Source: an uncultured Maricaulis sp.
GTDB lineage: Bacteria > Pseudomonadota > Alphaproteobacteria > Caulobacterales > Maricaulaceae
NCBI RefSeq assembly: GCF_947259345.1
Contig: NZ_CAMYLS010000019.1
Coordinates: 62,001-126,000, forward strand
Direction: 5' to 3'
Length of the DNA stretch: 64,000 bases
Shown: positions 36,007-46,213 of the stretch, in pieces
Layout of the letters: every line of letters starts with the position of its first letter
Position numbering within the stretch: position 1 is the first letter of the stretch
Program-made: the position numbers and the translations under genes
Notes under the pieces: generated by a model
What the model saw: the letters and a program-made list of their open reading frames with translations, nothing else
Databases searched by the model: none
Told to the model about the DNA's origin: nothing

Positions 36007-36276
36007 TTACAGAACCTTTCCGGAAACACTGTCTTGCTTTCGTCACACGTAGTGACTTCATTCATTATTGCAATGAACGATCGATATTATGACTTGATGT
36101 CGAGTTCAAGAGAGTGCGGTTGAATATATTTCAGTTGTGACAGCGCAGGTAGAATTGCTCAAGTAATTCGATTGGGGGCATGTGGGGGTGATCTGGTCTG
36201 CAGACACGCCAATTGTCCGCTTGCCCCAGTCCGAGCAGCACCTTATCACACGAGGCAAATGTGATGAGGAAGCGTC

Positions 36277-37584
36277 ATGCCCGATACCCAGCGCGAAGCC
36301 GGACAGCAAAACCCGTTCTTCACCCGATCAATCGTTGAGAGCGATCGCGATGTCGCCCACGCGATCCATGAGGAAATTCAACGCCAGCAAAGCCAGATTG
36401 AGCTGATTGCGTCTGAGAACATCGTCTCTCGGGCGGTTCTTGAAGCGCAAGGCTCGCCGCTCACGAACAAATACGCCGAAGGCTATCCGGGCCGCCGCTA
36501 TTATGGTGGCTGCGAGCATGTCGATGTTGTCGAGACACTTGCCATCGAGCGCGCCAAAGCGCTCTTCGGGGCCCAGTATGCCAATGTCCAGCCGAATTCC
36601 GGCAGTCAGGCCAACCAGGGCGTCTTTCTCGCTCTGCTCAAGCCGGGCGACACGATTCTCGGCATGTCCCTTGATGCCGGCGGTCACCTGACGCATGGCG
36701 CACGCCCCAACATGTCGGGCAAATGGTTCAAGGCGGAGAGCTATGGCGTGCGCGAGCGTGATGCGCGCATCGACTATGATGCGGTTCGCGCCAAGGCGCA
36801 TGAGGTCAAGCCGCAGCTGATCATAGCCGGTGGGTCGGCCTATCCGCGCGAGATCGATTTTGCCGAATTCCGCAAGATCGCCGACGAGGTCGGGGCCTAT
36901 CTCATGGTCGATATGGCGCATGTCGCGGGCCTGGTGGCCGGTGGGGTCTATCCCAATCCGATGCCGCACGCCCATGTCTGCACGACCACGACCCACAAAA
37001 CCTTGCGCGGCCCGCGAGGCGGCATGATCCTGTCCAACGATCTCGACCTCGGCAAGAAGTTCAACTCGGCTATTTTCCCCGGCCTGCAGGGCGGTCCGCT
37101 CATGCATGTCATCGCCGGCAAGGCGGTCGCATTCGGCGAAGCCCTGCAACCCGAGTTCAAGGATTATGTCAAACAGGTGGTCGCCAATTGTCAGGCGATG
37201 GCCAAGGCGATAACCGATGGGGGCTATGCCATCGTCTCGGGCGGGACTGACAGCCATCTGGCCCTGGTTGACCTGCGCCCGAAGGGGCTCAAGGGCAATA
37301 TCGCCGAAGAAGCCCTCGAGCGAGCCTATATCACCTGCAACAAGAACGGCGTGCCCTTTGATCCTGAAAAGCCGACGGTGACATCCGGCCTGCGCGTCGG
37401 CTCGCCGGCCGGCACGACGCGCGGCTTTGGCGAGGCGGAGTTCGCGCAGATTGGTGAGCTGATGGTGAAGGTGCTTGATGCACTTGTGGATCAGCCCGAG
37501 GGCAATGCGGAAATAGAGGCCGAGGTTCGCGAGACGGTGAAAGCGCTCACTGCGCGCTTCCCCATCTATCCAGAACTGGCCTAA
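36277..37584 (+). CDS. glyA: Serine hydroxymethyltransferase
   Basis: 435 residues. [43 protein letters not shown] is unmistakable; the PLP lysine lies in [13 protein letters not shown]. Interconverts serine and glycine with tetrahydrofolate, feeding one-carbon metabolism and glycine for HemA. ATG at 36277 has GAGGAA upstream. nrdR follows after nine bases, starting an operon with the riboflavin genes. Confidence 0.97.
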   Translation: MPDTQREAGQQNPFFTRSIVESDRDVAHAIHEEIQRQQSQIELIASENIVSRAVLEAQGSPLTNKYAEGYPGRRYYGGCEHVDVVETLAIERAKALFGAQYANVQPNSGSQANQGVFLALLKPGDTILGMSLDAGGHLTHGARPNMSGKWFKAESYGVRERDARIDYDAVRAKAHEVKPQLIIAGGSAYPREIDFAEFRKIADEVGAYLMVDMAHVAGLVAGGVYPNPMPHAHVCTTTTHKTLRGPRGGMILSNDLDLGKKFNSAIFPGLQGGPLMHVIAGKAVAFGEALQPEFKDYVKQVVANCQAMAKAITDGGYAIVSGGTDSHLALVDLRPKGLKGNIAEEALERAYITCNKNGVPFDPEKPTVTSGLRVGSPAGTTRGFGEAEFAQIGELMVKVLDALVDQPEGNAEIEAEVRETVKALTARFPIYPELA

Positions 37585-37593
37585 GATACCCGC

Positions 37594-38079
37594 ATGCGTT
37601 GTCCTTTTTGCGGTCATCCCGATACCCAAGTGAAGGATTCCCGTCCGGCAGAGGACGGGAATGCCATTCGTCGTCGGCGGCAATGTCCGTCCTGTGCCGC
37701 CCGTTTCACCACGTTCGAGCGCGTGCAATTGCGTGAGCTGACCGTAATGAAGAAGTCCGGGCGGCGGGTCCCGTTTGACCGTGACAAGCTGAACCGGTCC
37801 ATCCAGCTGGCGATGCAAAAGCGCAATATCGAGCCGGACCGGATCGACCAGATGATTTCAGGCATTGTCCGGCGGTTGGAGTCGACCGGTGAGACCGATG
37901 TGACCTCTGACCGGGTTGGCGAGCTGGTCATGGAAGGCCTGAAGAATCTTGATGCGGTCGCCTATGTCCGATACGCGTCGGTCTACAAGGATTTCCACAA
38001 GGTCGAGGACTTCCGTGAATTCATCACCGATGAAGCGCTGAGCGCGCATTTCGGTACAAGCGAAGACGACAACGAATGA
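37594..38079 (+). CDS. nrdR: Transcriptional repressor NrdR
   Basis: 161 residues. Zinc ribbon [22 protein letters not shown] with second pair [14 protein letters not shown], then an ATP-cone domain ([19 protein letters not shown]). NrdR senses (d)ATP and represses ribonucleotide reductase genes. It is second in the glyA-nrdR-rib string, a conserved neighbourhood; its stop overlaps the RibD-like start by four bases. Confidence 0.96.
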   Translation: MRCPFCGHPDTQVKDSRPAEDGNAIRRRRQCPSCAARFTTFERVQLRELTVMKKSGRRVPFDRDKLNRSIQLAMQKRNIEPDRIDQMISGIVRRLESTGETDVTSDRVGELVMEGLKNLDAVAYVRYASVYKDFHKVEDFREFITDEALSAHFGTSEDDNE

Positions 38080-38651
38080 GCGCCGCGGCGCGTCCGCGTG
38101 TCACATTGAAGCTGGCGACTTCGCTCGACGGCAAGATCGCACTGGCGAACGGCGCCTCGCAATGGATCACGGGGCCCGAGAGTCGCGCCGTGGTGCATCG
38201 CATGCGTGCGGCGCATGACGCAATTCTCACGGGGATTGGCACCATCCTCGCGGATGACCCACAATTGACGGCGCGCCCCGAAGGCGGGTGCGAGCGTCAA
38301 CCCGATATCATCATCATGGACAGTCAGGGGCGGACGCCGGCGACCGCGCGGGTCTTCAAGGGGGGAGACCGGTCCGTCACATTGGTTCCGTACAGAGATC
38401 TCGCTCGGGCCATGGCTGGCCGTGAGCGCGTGATGATCGAGGCGGGCGCGGCGATTGCGGCCTCTGCCGTGCGCGACGGACTGGTGGATTGTATCGAATG
38501 GTTTCGGGCGCCAATAGTGCTGGGCGGTGACGGATTACCGGTTCTCGCAGCTCTTGGCCTTGAGACACTCGACGCAGCCCCCATTTTCAGGCGGACAAGC
38601 GTCGTGGAGCGCGGCGTCGATCTGCAGGAAACCTACGAACGGACGGGTTGA
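38076..38651 (+). CDS. ribD: RibD-type reductase domain protein, deaminase half absent
   Basis: 191 residues containing only the C-terminal reductase domain of Rib[46 protein letters not shown] and a C-terminal [10 protein letters not shown]. Bifunctional RibD is ~360 residues with a zinc deaminase domain first (HAE and PCxxxGxxPPC), and no such sequence exists here: the ATG directly overlaps the nrdR stop. This protein should reduce the pyrimidine intermediate to the ribityl form; the deaminase must be encoded elsewhere. It starts the riboflavin block. Confidence 0.88.
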   Translation: MSAAARPRVTLKLATSLDGKIALANGASQWITGPESRAVVHRMRAAHDAILTGIGTILADDPQLTARPEGGCERQPDIIIMDSQGRTPATARVFKGGDRSVTLVPYRDLARAMAGRERVMIEAGAAIAASAVRDGLVDCIEWFRAPIVLGGDGLPVLAALGLETLDAAPIFRRTSVVERGVDLQETYERTG

Positions 38652-39256
38652 TGTTTACCGGAATCGTTACTGCCAAAGGCTGCATTTGCGCCATCTCCGG
38701 GGAGGGCGTGCGCCGCTTCGAGATCGACGCGCCCTACGAGCCTGATGGAATCGCGCTGGGAGCCTCGATCGCCCATGCCGGTGCGTGCCTTACCGTTGTG
38801 GAGAAGCGCCGGACGACAGATGGTTGCAGGTTCGCCGTTGAGGTGTCCCCGGAGACGTTGCGCCTGACCACGCTGGGCAAATGGAAGGTTGGCGACCCGG
38901 TCAATCTCGAGCGCGCCCTGGCGATGGGCGAGGAGCTTGGCGGGCACCTCGTCACCGGTCATGTCGACGGCGTCGGAGAGGTGGTAGATCGGCGCGAGGA
39001 GGGGGAATGGCTCATTCTTTCCGTCCGGCCGCCATCGGATCTCAATCGATTCATAGCCCGCAAGGGCTCGATCACGGTCGACGGGGTCTCGCTGACCGTC
39101 AATACGGTCACCCGCGACACGTTTGATTTGATGATCATCCCGCATACGGCGGAGGTCACCACACTCGGCGCGCTGCAAATTGGCGCACACGTCAATCTTG
39201 AGGTTGACCTCATGGCGCGCTACGCCGCCCGTCTGAGCGAATTCTCGCCGGCCTGA
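38651..39256 (+). CDS. ribE: Riboflavin synthase, alpha subunit
   Basis: 201 residues with two lumazine-binding repeats: [25 protein letters not shown], and second repeat GHLVTGHVDGVGEVV followed by GSITVDGVSLTVNTV. Dismutates two 6,7-dimethyl-8-ribityllumazines into riboflavin. Starts on the final base of the preceding stop (TGATG), so coupled to it. Confidence 0.96.
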   Translation: MFTGIVTAKGCICAISGEGVRRFEIDAPYEPDGIALGASIAHAGACLTVVEKRRTTDGCRFAVEVSPETLRLTTLGKWKVGDPVNLERALAMGEELGGHLVTGHVDGVGEVVDRREEGEWLILSVRPPSDLNRFIARKGSITVDGVSLTVNTVTRDTFDLMIIPHTAEVTTLGALQIGAHVNLEVDLMARYAARLSEFSPA

Positions 39257-39271
39257 TATTTGGAGACGCGC

Positions 39272-40393
39272 GTGAGCGACATCCCACTTTCCCCTATCGA
39301 GGACGTTATCGAGGATGCGCGCAATGGGCGCATGTTCATCCTCGTCGACGCCGAGGACCGCGAGAATGAAGGTGATCTGGTCATACCGGCCAAGTTTGCC
39401 ACACCGGATGCGGTCAATTTCATGGCCAAGCATGGCCGTGGCCTGATCTGTCTCGCCATGAGCCAGGAACGTGTCGACCAACTCGACCTGAAATTGATGG
39501 CGAGCGATAATCGCTCGCGTCACCAGACGGCCTTCACCACCTCGATCGAGGCGCGTGAGGGTGTGACAACCGGTATTTCCGCCCATGACCGGGCCCGCAC
39601 GATTGAAGTCGCGACCGACCCGTCCAAAGGCGCTGATGACATCGCGACGCCGGGTCATGTCTTCCCGCTGGTGGCGCGTGATGGCGGGGTACTTGTGCGG
39701 GCGGGCCATACCGAGGCCTCCGTTGACGTTGCGCGCCTGGCCGGCGCCGGTTCGGCTGGGGTAATCTGCGAAATCATGAATGAGGACGGGTCGATGGCGC
39801 GCCTGCCCGATCTCGTTGCTTTCGCCCAATTGCATGGCCTCAAGATCGGAACGATTGCTGATCTGATTGCCTATCGTCGCAAGAATGACCGCTTTATCGA
39901 ACGCCGTCTGGAGAGCGAATTCTCCTCGCAATTCGGCGGCCCGTTCAAGCTCGTCGTCTTCCGTAATACGCTGGATGGATCCGAGCATGTTGCCCTCGTG
40001 AAGGGTGAGCCGAACACAGACGAGCCAACCACTGTGCGCATGCACAAGGTGAGCTTCGTCGACGATGTCCTGCATGAAAGCGGCCCACGCGGCGAGAAAG
40101 TTGAAGCCGGGATTCGCGCGATCTCCGAGGCGGAGGGCCCGGCGGTCATGGTCTTCATCCGCGAGACCTCGCACACGGCGATCATCGAACGCTTGGGCGC
40201 CCATCCCAGCCTGCCGCAGAATGAGCGCGAGGCGCGGCGTCTGCGTGAGTACGGTGTGGGAGCGCAGATCCTGCTGGATCTTGGCGTGCGCGACATGATT
40301 CTCCTGACCACCAAGCCGCAAACGATTGTCGGGCTTGAGGGCTATGGTCTGTCCATCCGCGAAGAGCGGCATTTTCCGGAGGGTGACGCATGA
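39272..40393 (+). CDS. ribBA: DHBP synthase fused to degenerate GTP cyclohydrolase II domain
   Basis: 373 residues. N-terminal RibB domain: [71 protein letters not shown]. It makes 3,4-dihydroxy-2-butanone 4-phosphate. The C-terminal half has the RibA fold (GLEGYGLSI at the end) but lacks the zinc cysteines normally in CLTGD and CDCG; the place reads [13 protein letters not shown]. So cyclohydrolase activity is unlikely, as in RibBX-type fusions. GTG at 39272 with GGAGA upstream is preferred to the TTG at 39260. Confidence 0.93.
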   Translation: MSDIPLSPIEDVIEDARNGRMFILVDAEDRENEGDLVIPAKFATPDAVNFMAKHGRGLICLAMSQERVDQLDLKLMASDNRSRHQTAFTTSIEAREGVTTGISAHDRARTIEVATDPSKGADDIATPGHVFPLVARDGGVLVRAGHTEASVDVARLAGAGSAGVICEIMNEDGSMARLPDLVAFAQLHGLKIGTIADLIAYRRKNDRFIERRLESEFSSQFGGPFKLVVFRNTLDGSEHVALVKGEPNTDEPTTVRMHKVSFVDDVLHESGPRGEKVEAGIRAISEAEGPAVMVFIRETSHTAIIERLGAHPSLPQNEREARRLREYGVGAQILLDLGVRDMILLTTKPQTIVGLEGYGLSIREERHFPEGDA

Positions 40394-40818
40394 GCGCGCC
40401 GAAATATCTGATCATCGCGGGCACATTCTACCGCGACATCGCCGACGCGCTGATCAAGGGCGCGCAGGAGGCCATCGAAGCCAAGGGTTTTGCTTTCGAC
40501 GTCGTCGAGGTTCCCGGTGCGCTGGAAATCCCCGGCACGATTGCCCAGGCCGAGAAGGCTGGCGCCGGCTATGACGGCTATGTCGCGCTGGGTTGTGTCA
40601 TTCGTGGCGAGACCTCGCACTACGACTATGTCTGCGGTGAATCGGCGCGTGGAATCATGGATTTGAACCTGCGGGCCATCCCGGTTGGTAATGGTATCCT
40701 GACCGTCGAGAACCGCGCCCAGGCCTTGAAGCGCGCGATCGACAAGAATAAAGGCGCGGATGCAGCCAATGCAGCAATGATGCTGATCGAGCTGCGCAAC
40801 CGCTTCAGGAGCGCATGA
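40390..40818 (+). CDS. ribH: 6,7-dimethyl-8-ribityllumazine synthase
   Basis: 142 residues. VVEVPGALEIPGTI, GCVIRGETSHYDYVCGES with the catalytic His, and GILTVENRAQALKRA. Builds lumazine from the pyrimidine and the butanone phosphate. Overlaps the ribBA stop by four bases (ATGA). Forms an icosahedral or pentameric shell. Confidence 0.96.
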   Translation: MSAPKYLIIAGTFYRDIADALIKGAQEAIEAKGFAFDVVEVPGALEIPGTIAQAEKAGAGYDGYVALGCVIRGETSHYDYVCGESARGIMDLNLRAIPVGNGILTVENRAQALKRAIDKNKGADAANAAMMLIELRNRFRSA

Positions 40819-41303
40819 CCATGGCTGCAGCCAGCAAGGAATCCGCATCGGAAAACCGGGCCCGTCTTCGTCGGGCTGCCCGCCTTTCGGCTGTCCAGGC
40901 GCTCTATCAGATGGAGATCAGTGGTCAAGGTGCGTCGGCCGTCATCCGCGAATTTCGTGATCATCGTTTCGGCGGTGATCATGAAGCAGCGGAATATGTC
41001 GAGGCGGATGAGGATTTCTTCGAGAGTCTGGTGAGCGGTGTTGTCGAAAAGCAGGCCAAGGTCGATCCGGCCATGGATGCCTTGCTGGCTGAAGGCTGGC
41101 GCCTCGAGCGTCTCGACTCGACGGTCCGGGCCATTCTGCGTGTCGGCGGGTTTGAGCTGCTGCATCGCAAGGATGTTCCGGCCCGCGTGGTGATTGATGA
41201 ATATATCGAGATCGCCAATGCTTTTTTCGAGGGCTCCGAGCCGAAATTCATCAATGCCGCCTTTGACCGGGCGGCTCGCGACGCGCGCCCGGACGAATTC
41301 TGA
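40815..41303 (+). CDS. nusB: Transcription antitermination factor NusB
   Basis: 162 residues. RRAARLSAVQALYQMEISGQG at the N terminus, then RLDSTVRAILRVGGFELLHRKDVPARVVIDEYIEIANAF, characteristic of NusB. It joins NusE (S10) on boxA RNA for rRNA antitermination. Start overlaps the ribH stop (ATGA). ribH-nusB linkage is widespread. Confidence 0.95.
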   Translation: MTMAAASKESASENRARLRRAARLSAVQALYQMEISGQGASAVIREFRDHRFGGDHEAAEYVEADEDFFESLVSGVVEKQAKVDPAMDALLAEGWRLERLDSTVRAILRVGGFELLHRKDVPARVVIDEYIEIANAFFEGSEPKFINAAFDRAARDARPDEF

Positions 41304-41306
41304 GCC

Positions 41307-42272
41307 ATGGCCGGCGACGGCGAATTCGACTTCATCCGGCGGCATCTCGTGCCGCTGAGTGAGGGCGATCCCGTTGCCCTTGGTCTCACAGATGACGCGG
41401 CCCTGCTGGACCCGGCGCCGGGTGAGAGCCTGGTCCTGGCCTGTGACACCCTGATCGCGGGCGTTCATTTTCGCGACAAGGACACACCCCAAACCGTTGC
41501 CAGCCGGGCCTTGCGCAGCAATCTCTCCGATCTGGCTGCCATGGGTGCCTCGCCGCGCCACTATTTGGCAGCCCTGTCCTGGCCGCGCTCGCTCGATGCC
41601 AAATGGCGCGAAGCTTTCCTGGCGGGCTTGCACCGGGAGCAATCGCGTTTCGGGCTCGCTCTTGTCGGCGGTGACACCACCGCAACGCCGGGGCCACTCA
41701 CCATCAGCCTCACGCTGATTGGCGCCGTGCCGAGCGGCGCCGCGCTAACCCGCAGTGGTGCATGTGCCGGTGAGGATGTCTGGATTTCCGGACAGATCGG
41801 CGATGGCTTTCTCGGTCTCATGGCAGCGGAGACAGGGGCTGAGTCGCTGGCGGAGTGTCTAATCCGCTATACGGCGCCCGAGCCGCGCCTGGCACTTGGT
41901 GAGGCCCTGCGCGGAGTGGCCAGTAGTGCTATCGACATTTCAGACGGGCTGATTGCCGACCTCGGCCACATCGCCCGGACGAGTGGATGCGGGCTGGACA
42001 TCGAGATCGATGCCGTTCCGCTGTCAAGCGCGGGCTCGGCCTGGCTGGCATCGCCGGAGGGTGATGTCCTGCGCCTGCTTGCTGGTGGAGACGATTACGA
42101 GCTCGCCTTCACGGCGGCGCCCGGCGACCGGGCCCGAATTGACGCAATCGGCGCTGGTCTCGATCTCCCCCTGACCCGGATCGGCCGCGTTGCGGAGGGG
42201 AGTGGTATCCAGCTGCGGAATGGGTTGGGCGAGGTTGTCGCGCCTGACCGCGGCGGATTTACGCATTTTTGA
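41307..42272 (+). CDS. thiL: Thiamine-monophosphate kinase
   Basis: 321 residues. GEFDFIRRHLVPL, GLTDDAALLDP, CDTLIAGVHFRDKDTP, LSDLAAMGASPRHYL, GGDTTATPGPL, and DISDGLIADLGHIA are PurM/ThiL-superfamily motifs. Phosphorylates thiamine monophosphate to the diphosphate cofactor. Three bases after nusB, so in the same operon. Confidence 0.95.
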   Translation: MAGDGEFDFIRRHLVPLSEGDPVALGLTDDAALLDPAPGESLVLACDTLIAGVHFRDKDTPQTVASRALRSNLSDLAAMGASPRHYLAALSWPRSLDAKWREAFLAGLHREQSRFGLALVGGDTTATPGPLTISLTLIGAVPSGAALTRSGACAGEDVWISGQIGDGFLGLMAAETGAESLAECLIRYTAPEPRLALGEALRGVASSAIDISDGLIADLGHIARTSGCGLDIEIDAVPLSSAGSAWLASPEGDVLRLLAGGDDYELAFTAAPGDRARIDAIGAGLDLPLTRIGRVAEGSGIQLRNGLGEVVAPDRGGFTHF

Positions 42273-42311
42273 GGCAAAGCTGGCAGTCTGCCCGCGGACT
42301 GAGAGGCTTTC

Positions 42312-42833
42312 ATGCGTAATGTCGTCGCCCTTGTGGCTGTAATTTTTCTGGCAGGCTTGTTGCCCGCACCGGCTTTCAGCCTCGTCGCACCGCCTGCGGA
42401 ATCCGGAGGCGGATCCAACGATGAAGGCAGTCGAGGCAATCGCTTCCTGACCCTTTTCAACCGCGCCGGGTCCGAAGAGGACGAGCCGGAAGAGGATGAG
42501 GTGGAGGAAGACGATCCACGAAGCTTCACCATGCCGACGGTAGTTGCCCCCTTGTCCAGTCACGGGCACCTCACCGGATACGCCTATGTGCAGATCCGGG
42601 TTCGCGTCGCGGCCGGCCACAATCTCTGGGACGTCCGTGATGATGCGCATTACGCGCTGGACGCTGCGGTGCGGGCGGCCTACCGCACGCCTGTCTCCAA
42701 CGAAGAGGGCACCGGTCTTGATAATGACCGCGCTGTCGAGGTCTGGCTGGCTGCGCTCGGTGAGCACTATGGCGCGAGTGCGATCGAGCGCATCGAGATT
42801 CGCCAGGCCGATACCCGGCTTTTTCGCCGATAA
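42312..42833 (+). CDS. Secreted protein of unknown function
   Basis: 173 residues. Signal peptide MRNVVALVAVIFLAGLLPAPAFS, an acidic low-complexity stretch (about 50-70, rich in Glu and Asp), then a folded domain from about residue 75: GYAYVQIRVRVAAGHNLWDVRDDAHYALDAAVRAAY, ending IERIEIRQADTRLF. Probably periplasmic. It lies between thiL and hppA, where alphaproteobacteria often carry a similar gene. No domain recognised. Confidence 0.65.
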   Translation: MRNVVALVAVIFLAGLLPAPAFSLVAPPAESGGGSNDEGSRGNRFLTLFNRAGSEEDEPEEDEVEEDDPRSFTMPTVVAPLSSHGHLTGYAYVQIRVRVAAGHNLWDVRDDAHYALDAAVRAAYRTPVSNEEGTGLDNDRAVEVWLAALGEHYGASAIERIEIRQADTRLFRR

Positions 42834-42885
42834 TTCTGTATTGCAGCGCAGCAAGTCAATGTTTTGACTTGATAAAGAGTGCGTG

Positions 42886-42914
42886 TTGCACCGCCCCAAT
42901 GCTTTGGGCATAGT
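42886..42914 (+). promoter_or_regulatory. Possible promoter of hppA
   Basis: TTGCAC and CATAGT with a 17-base spacer, about 120 bases before the hppA ATG. Just upstream is a small dyad GTCAA-tgtt-TTGAC (42856-42869). Confidence 0.35.
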
Positions 42915-43032
42915 CTCCCCAACAATAAGAACAAATGCGGGGAAGTTGTCTAAGGTCGGCGTGGTCACACGCGCGTGCTTTCCCGTATTCCTTCCGAGAC
43001 CACAACGAAGTGAACAAACGGGGCTGGAATCC

Positions 43033-45126
43033 ATGAACATGCTTTTTTTGGCCATTGCGGCAGCTGTTCTCGCCATCATCTACGGGGTCGTTCAGACCCA
43101 GCGTCTGATGAGTGCGAGCGCAGGCACGGAGAAGATGCAGGAGATCGCATCGGCCATTCAGGAAGGCGCGAACGCCTACCTCAAACGTCAATACACCACC
43201 ATTGCCATTGTCGGCGTCGTCGTCTGTATCCTGATTGCCGTATTCCTTGGCTGGCAGGTTGCACTCGGTTTCGCCATCGGGGCCGTTCTGTCCGGCGCTG
43301 CCGGCTTTATCGGCATGCTGGTCTCGGTCCGCGCCAATGTGCGCACGACCCAGGCTGCCAGCACGAGCCTGGCGGCCGGGCTTGCGGTCGCCTTCCGCTC
43401 CGGTGCGGTCACGGGCATGCTTGTTGCCGGTCTCGCCCTGCTGGGTGTGGCGGGCTATTACTGGGTGCTCACCGGTCCGATGGGACTGGTGCTCGGCAGT
43501 GAAGAGAACGGTCGGATCATTATCGATTCGCTGGTCGCGCTCGGTTTCGGCGCTTCGCTGATCTCGATCTTTGCCCGTCTTGGTGGCGGTATCTTCACCA
43601 AGGGTGCGGATGTCGGGGGCGACATGGTCGGCAAGATCGAGGCCGGCATTCCCGAAGACGACCCGCGCAATGCGGCCACGATCGCTGACAATGTCGGCGA
43701 CAATGTCGGTGATTGTGCCGGCATGGCGGCTGACCTGTTCGAGACCTATGCGGTGACCGTCGTTGCCACCATGGTGCTGGCAGCAATCTTCTTCACCGGC
43801 GGGCTGGCCACGACGATGGTCCTCTATCCGCTGATGATTGCAGCAGCCTGTATCGTGACCTCGATCATCGGCACCTTCTTTGTCAGCCTTGGCAAGGGCA
43901 CCAATGTGATGGGGGCGCTCTACAAGGGGCTGATCGTTGCCGGTGTGTTGTCGATCGGTGCGCTCTACTTCGTCACCGATTTCACGATCGGCATGGGCGA
44001 TATCGCTGAAGTGAACGGCAAGATGATTACCGGGATGAACCTGTTCTGGTCCGGCCTGATTGGTCTGGTCGTCACAGCCGCGATTATCTGGGTCACCGAA
44101 TACTATACCGGGACGGGCTATCGTCCGGTGAAGTCGGTCGCCCTGGCGTCCGAGTCCGGACACGGCACGAATGTCATCCAGGGCCTCGCGGTTTCGCTGG
44201 AATCGACGGCCTTGCCGGCCCTGATCATCATCGGTGGCATCCTGGGTACCTATGCCTTGGCGGGCCTGTTCGGCATTGCCATCTCGGTGACGACCATGCT
44301 GGCCCTGGCCGGTCTGATCGTGGCGCTCGATGCCTTCGGTCCGGTGACCGACAATGCCGGCGGCATTGCGGAAATGGCCGGGCTCGACGAAAGCGTGCGC
44401 AATACGACCGACACGCTGGATGCCGTGGGCAATACGACCAAGGCTGTCACCAAGGGTTATGCCATTGGATCGGCCGGTCTGGGCGCCTTGGTCCTGTTTG
44501 CGGCCTATACGACGGATGTTGAGCACCTTCTGGGTATCCAGCCGGACTTCTCGCTGGAAAATCCCTATGTGATCGTCGGTCTGCTTTTTGGTGGCCTTCT
44601 GCCTTACCTCTTCGGCGGCATGTCGATGATGGCGGTGGGGCGTGCGGCGACCGCCGTGGTGACTGAGGTTCGCCGGCAGTTCAAGGAAATCCCGGGCATC
44701 ATGGAGTACAAGGCGAAGCCGGATTATGGCCGCGCCGTGGACATTCTGACCAAGGCGGCGATCCGCGAGATGATCGTGCCGTCGCTTCTGCCCGTTCTGT
44801 CCCCGATCGTGCTCTACTTCGCGATCGACCTGATTGCCGGCCAGTCGCAAGCCCTGGCCGCGGTCGGTGCGATGCTGCTGGGCGTGATCGTCAATGGTCT
44901 CTTCGTCGCGGTCTCCATGACTGTCGGCGGCGGTGCCTGGGACAATGCCAAGAAGTATATCGAAGACGGCCATCACGGCGGCAAGGGCTCGGAAGCCCAC
45001 AAGGCCTCCGTGACCGGCGACACCGTCGGTGACCCCTACAAGGATACCGCTGGTCCGGCCGTGAACCCGATGATCAAGATCACGAATATCGTGGCCCTGC
45101 TCCTGTTGGCCGTGCTGGCTCACTAG
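43033..45126 (+). CDS. hppA: K+-independent membrane-bound H+-pyrophosphatase
   Basis: 697 residues, about 16 transmembrane helices. [48 protein letters not shown] is the pyrophosphate site. The later segment [17 protein letters not shown] has Lys and Thr where K+-dependent enzymes have Ala, marking the K+-independent, proton-pumping class. It converts PPi energy into a proton gradient. ATG at 43033; the upstream frame is leader. A strong terminator follows. Confidence 0.96.
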   Translation: MNMLFLAIAAAVLAIIYGVVQTQRLMSASAGTEKMQEIASAIQEGANAYLKRQYTTIAIVGVVVCILIAVFLGWQVALGFAIGAVLSGAAGFIGMLVSVRANVRTTQAASTSLAAGLAVAFRSGAVTGMLVAGLALLGVAGYYWVLTGPMGLVLGSEENGRIIIDSLVALGFGASLISIFARLGGGIFTKGADVGGDMVGKIEAGIPEDDPRNAATIADNVGDNVGDCAGMAADLFETYAVTVVATMVLAAIFFTGGLATTMVLYPLMIAAACIVTSIIGTFFVSLGKGTNVMGALYKGLIVAGVLSIGALYFVTDFTIGMGDIAEVNGKMITGMNLFWSGLIGLVVTAAIIWVTEYYTGTGYRPVKSVALASESGHGTNVIQGLAVSLESTALPALIIIGGILGTYALAGLFGIAISVTTMLALAGLIVALDAFGPVTDNAGGIAEMAGLDESVRNTTDTLDAVGNTTKAVTKGYAIGSAGLGALVLFAAYTTDVEHLLGIQPDFSLENPYVIVGLLFGGLLPYLFGGMSMMAVGRAATAVVTEVRRQFKEIPGIMEYKAKPDYGRAVDILTKAAIREMIVPSLLPVLSPIVLYFAIDLIAGQSQALAAVGAMLLGVIVNGLFVAVSMTVGGGAWDNAKKYIEDGHHGGKGSEAHKASVTGDTVGDPYKDTAGPAVNPMIKITNIVALLLLAVLAH

Positions 45127-45132
45127 GCAGGA

Positions 45133-45534
45133 TCAATTCTGATCCGGGAAGAGCTCCGGCCTCTGGCCGGGGCTCTTTCTTTTTGCGCGCTCTGCACGGC
45201 GTGCCAGCCAGAGTGCTTCGGCATTGTCAAAGGCGGCCTGACAGGCCCGCCAGATCAGGCTTTCCTCGCGTGGTATGACCGCCTCGTGTGGCTCTGCCTG
45301 GCCGGCAAGCGCCCAGCTAATGACGCTGCGTGGCGCGGGTAGAGCCTGTCCAACGGTGCGGGCGAACTCAATGGCGGTACAATCCTCGCCAACCTCATCG
45401 CGCTCCCACAATGGATGGTCATCCGGATCGACATCCCTCGCGGAATCGGCAGCGGGCCGTGTGACCCCGCAGGGTGTTGACCTTCCTGTGTTGTGACGTG
45501 CCTTGCGGCGCCGTGTATGCCTGCGATTGCGCAT
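45133..45534 (-). CDS. Hypothetical protein convergent with hppA
   Basis: 133 residues. Start chosen at ATG 45534 because AAGGAG lies eight bases upstream; the longer frame runs into non-coding sequence. N terminus very basic (MRNRRHTRRRKARHN), the C-terminal half has a Trp- and Ala-rich helical part (AFDNAEALWLARRAERAKRK). The last 20 residues are encoded across the hppA terminator. No family recognised; codon use is compatible with a gene, but evidence is modest. Confidence 0.5.
   Translation of the reverse strand: MRNRRHTRRRKARHNTGRSTPCGVTRPAADSARDVDPDDHPLWERDEVGEDCTAIEFARTVGQALPAPRSVISWALAGQAEPHEAVIPREESLIWRACQAAFDNAEALWLARRAERAKRKSPGQRPELFPDQN
45149..45184 (+). terminator. Intrinsic terminator of hppA
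   Basis: Stem GAGC-t-CCGGCC with GGCCGG-g-GCTC, TCT loop, followed by TTTCTTTTT. It lies 23 bases after the hppA stop and inside the end of the gene on the other strand. Confidence 0.85.
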
Positions 45535-45940
45535 GCTCACTCCTTCTTTTCCGGTGTGTGGACGAGCGTCTGGTCGCCACGGCGTCACCGCCTGGCGTTT
45601 TGGGTAGAGAGGGAGTGCGGGATACCGGCCGAGGCCGATAAAGCGCTGATTTGATAACGGTAGCCACGACAAGCATCCCGCACGCGGAGTTTTCCCGGGT
45701 TGCCTTCCAGCCCCCGAATCGAAGCCGACGGGATCAGGGCGGTCAATCGTTGTGCCGCGAGTCCCATCGGCGGCCGCACCGGGTCTGATGGTGGTCAGCC
45801 CCGCCAAACCGGATGCGCTCCGCTATTCCCAAACCCCCGGATAACCGGTCCGAGCCTCAAGATGGCCTGGGAACGGGAGGATTATGTGATGGGGCGGAAG
45901 GAGGGTGGATAAGGTTTATCCCTATCCCCACCCCACACAC

Positions 45941-46047
45941 CGTCATCCCGATGGCAATCGGGACCCAGACTGCGACGCAAGCTGTTGCCATGCTGGGCGA
46001 AATCGCGCCTGCGAGACTGGGTCCTGACTTTCGTCAGGATGACGGTT
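45941..46047. repeat. Dispersed palindromic intergenic repeat, copy 2
   Basis: Opens with CCGTCATCCCGATGG and ends CAGGATGACGG, with CTGGGTCCTGACTTTCG near the end as in the copy at 28.6 kb. Self-complementary ends suggest a hairpin. Confidence 0.6.
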
Positions 46048-46085
46048 ATGGGGGCGTAGGGCGGGGATAAGTTTTGACTTCAGGC

Positions 46086-46142
46086 GTATTGGTCATCCCG
46101 GCTCTGCGGCCTGCTTTCGCACCTCATTCGCCCGGGATGACA
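46086..46142. repeat. Dispersed palindromic intergenic repeat, copy 3 (short)
   Basis: A 57-base unit opening GGTCATCCCGG and closing CCCGGGATGAC, with imperfect pairing between. Confidence 0.5.
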
Positions 46143-46166
46143 AAGATACACGAAATCCTAAATTAC

Positions 46167-46213
46167 CGTCATTCTCCGGTCGCGGCAGGGCCGCGATCCG
46201 GGGGATGACGGGG
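46167..46213. repeat. Dispersed palindromic intergenic repeat, copy 4 (short)
   Basis: A unit opening CCGTCATTCTCCGG and closing GGGGATGACGGG, with inner palindrome CGCGGC-aggGCCGCG. Third such unit in a row. Confidence 0.5.

Noticed and set aside
36328..37818. 496-codon frame opposite glyA
   Set aside because: Shadow of serine hydroxymethyltransferase.
38633..40372. 579-codon frame opposite ribE-ribBA
   Set aside because: Crosses two real genes; composition like noise.
42856..45123. 755-codon open frame opposite hppA
   Set aside because: Antisense to a clear membrane pyrophosphatase; His/Asp/Arg-rich composition and absence of domains mark it as a high-GC shadow.
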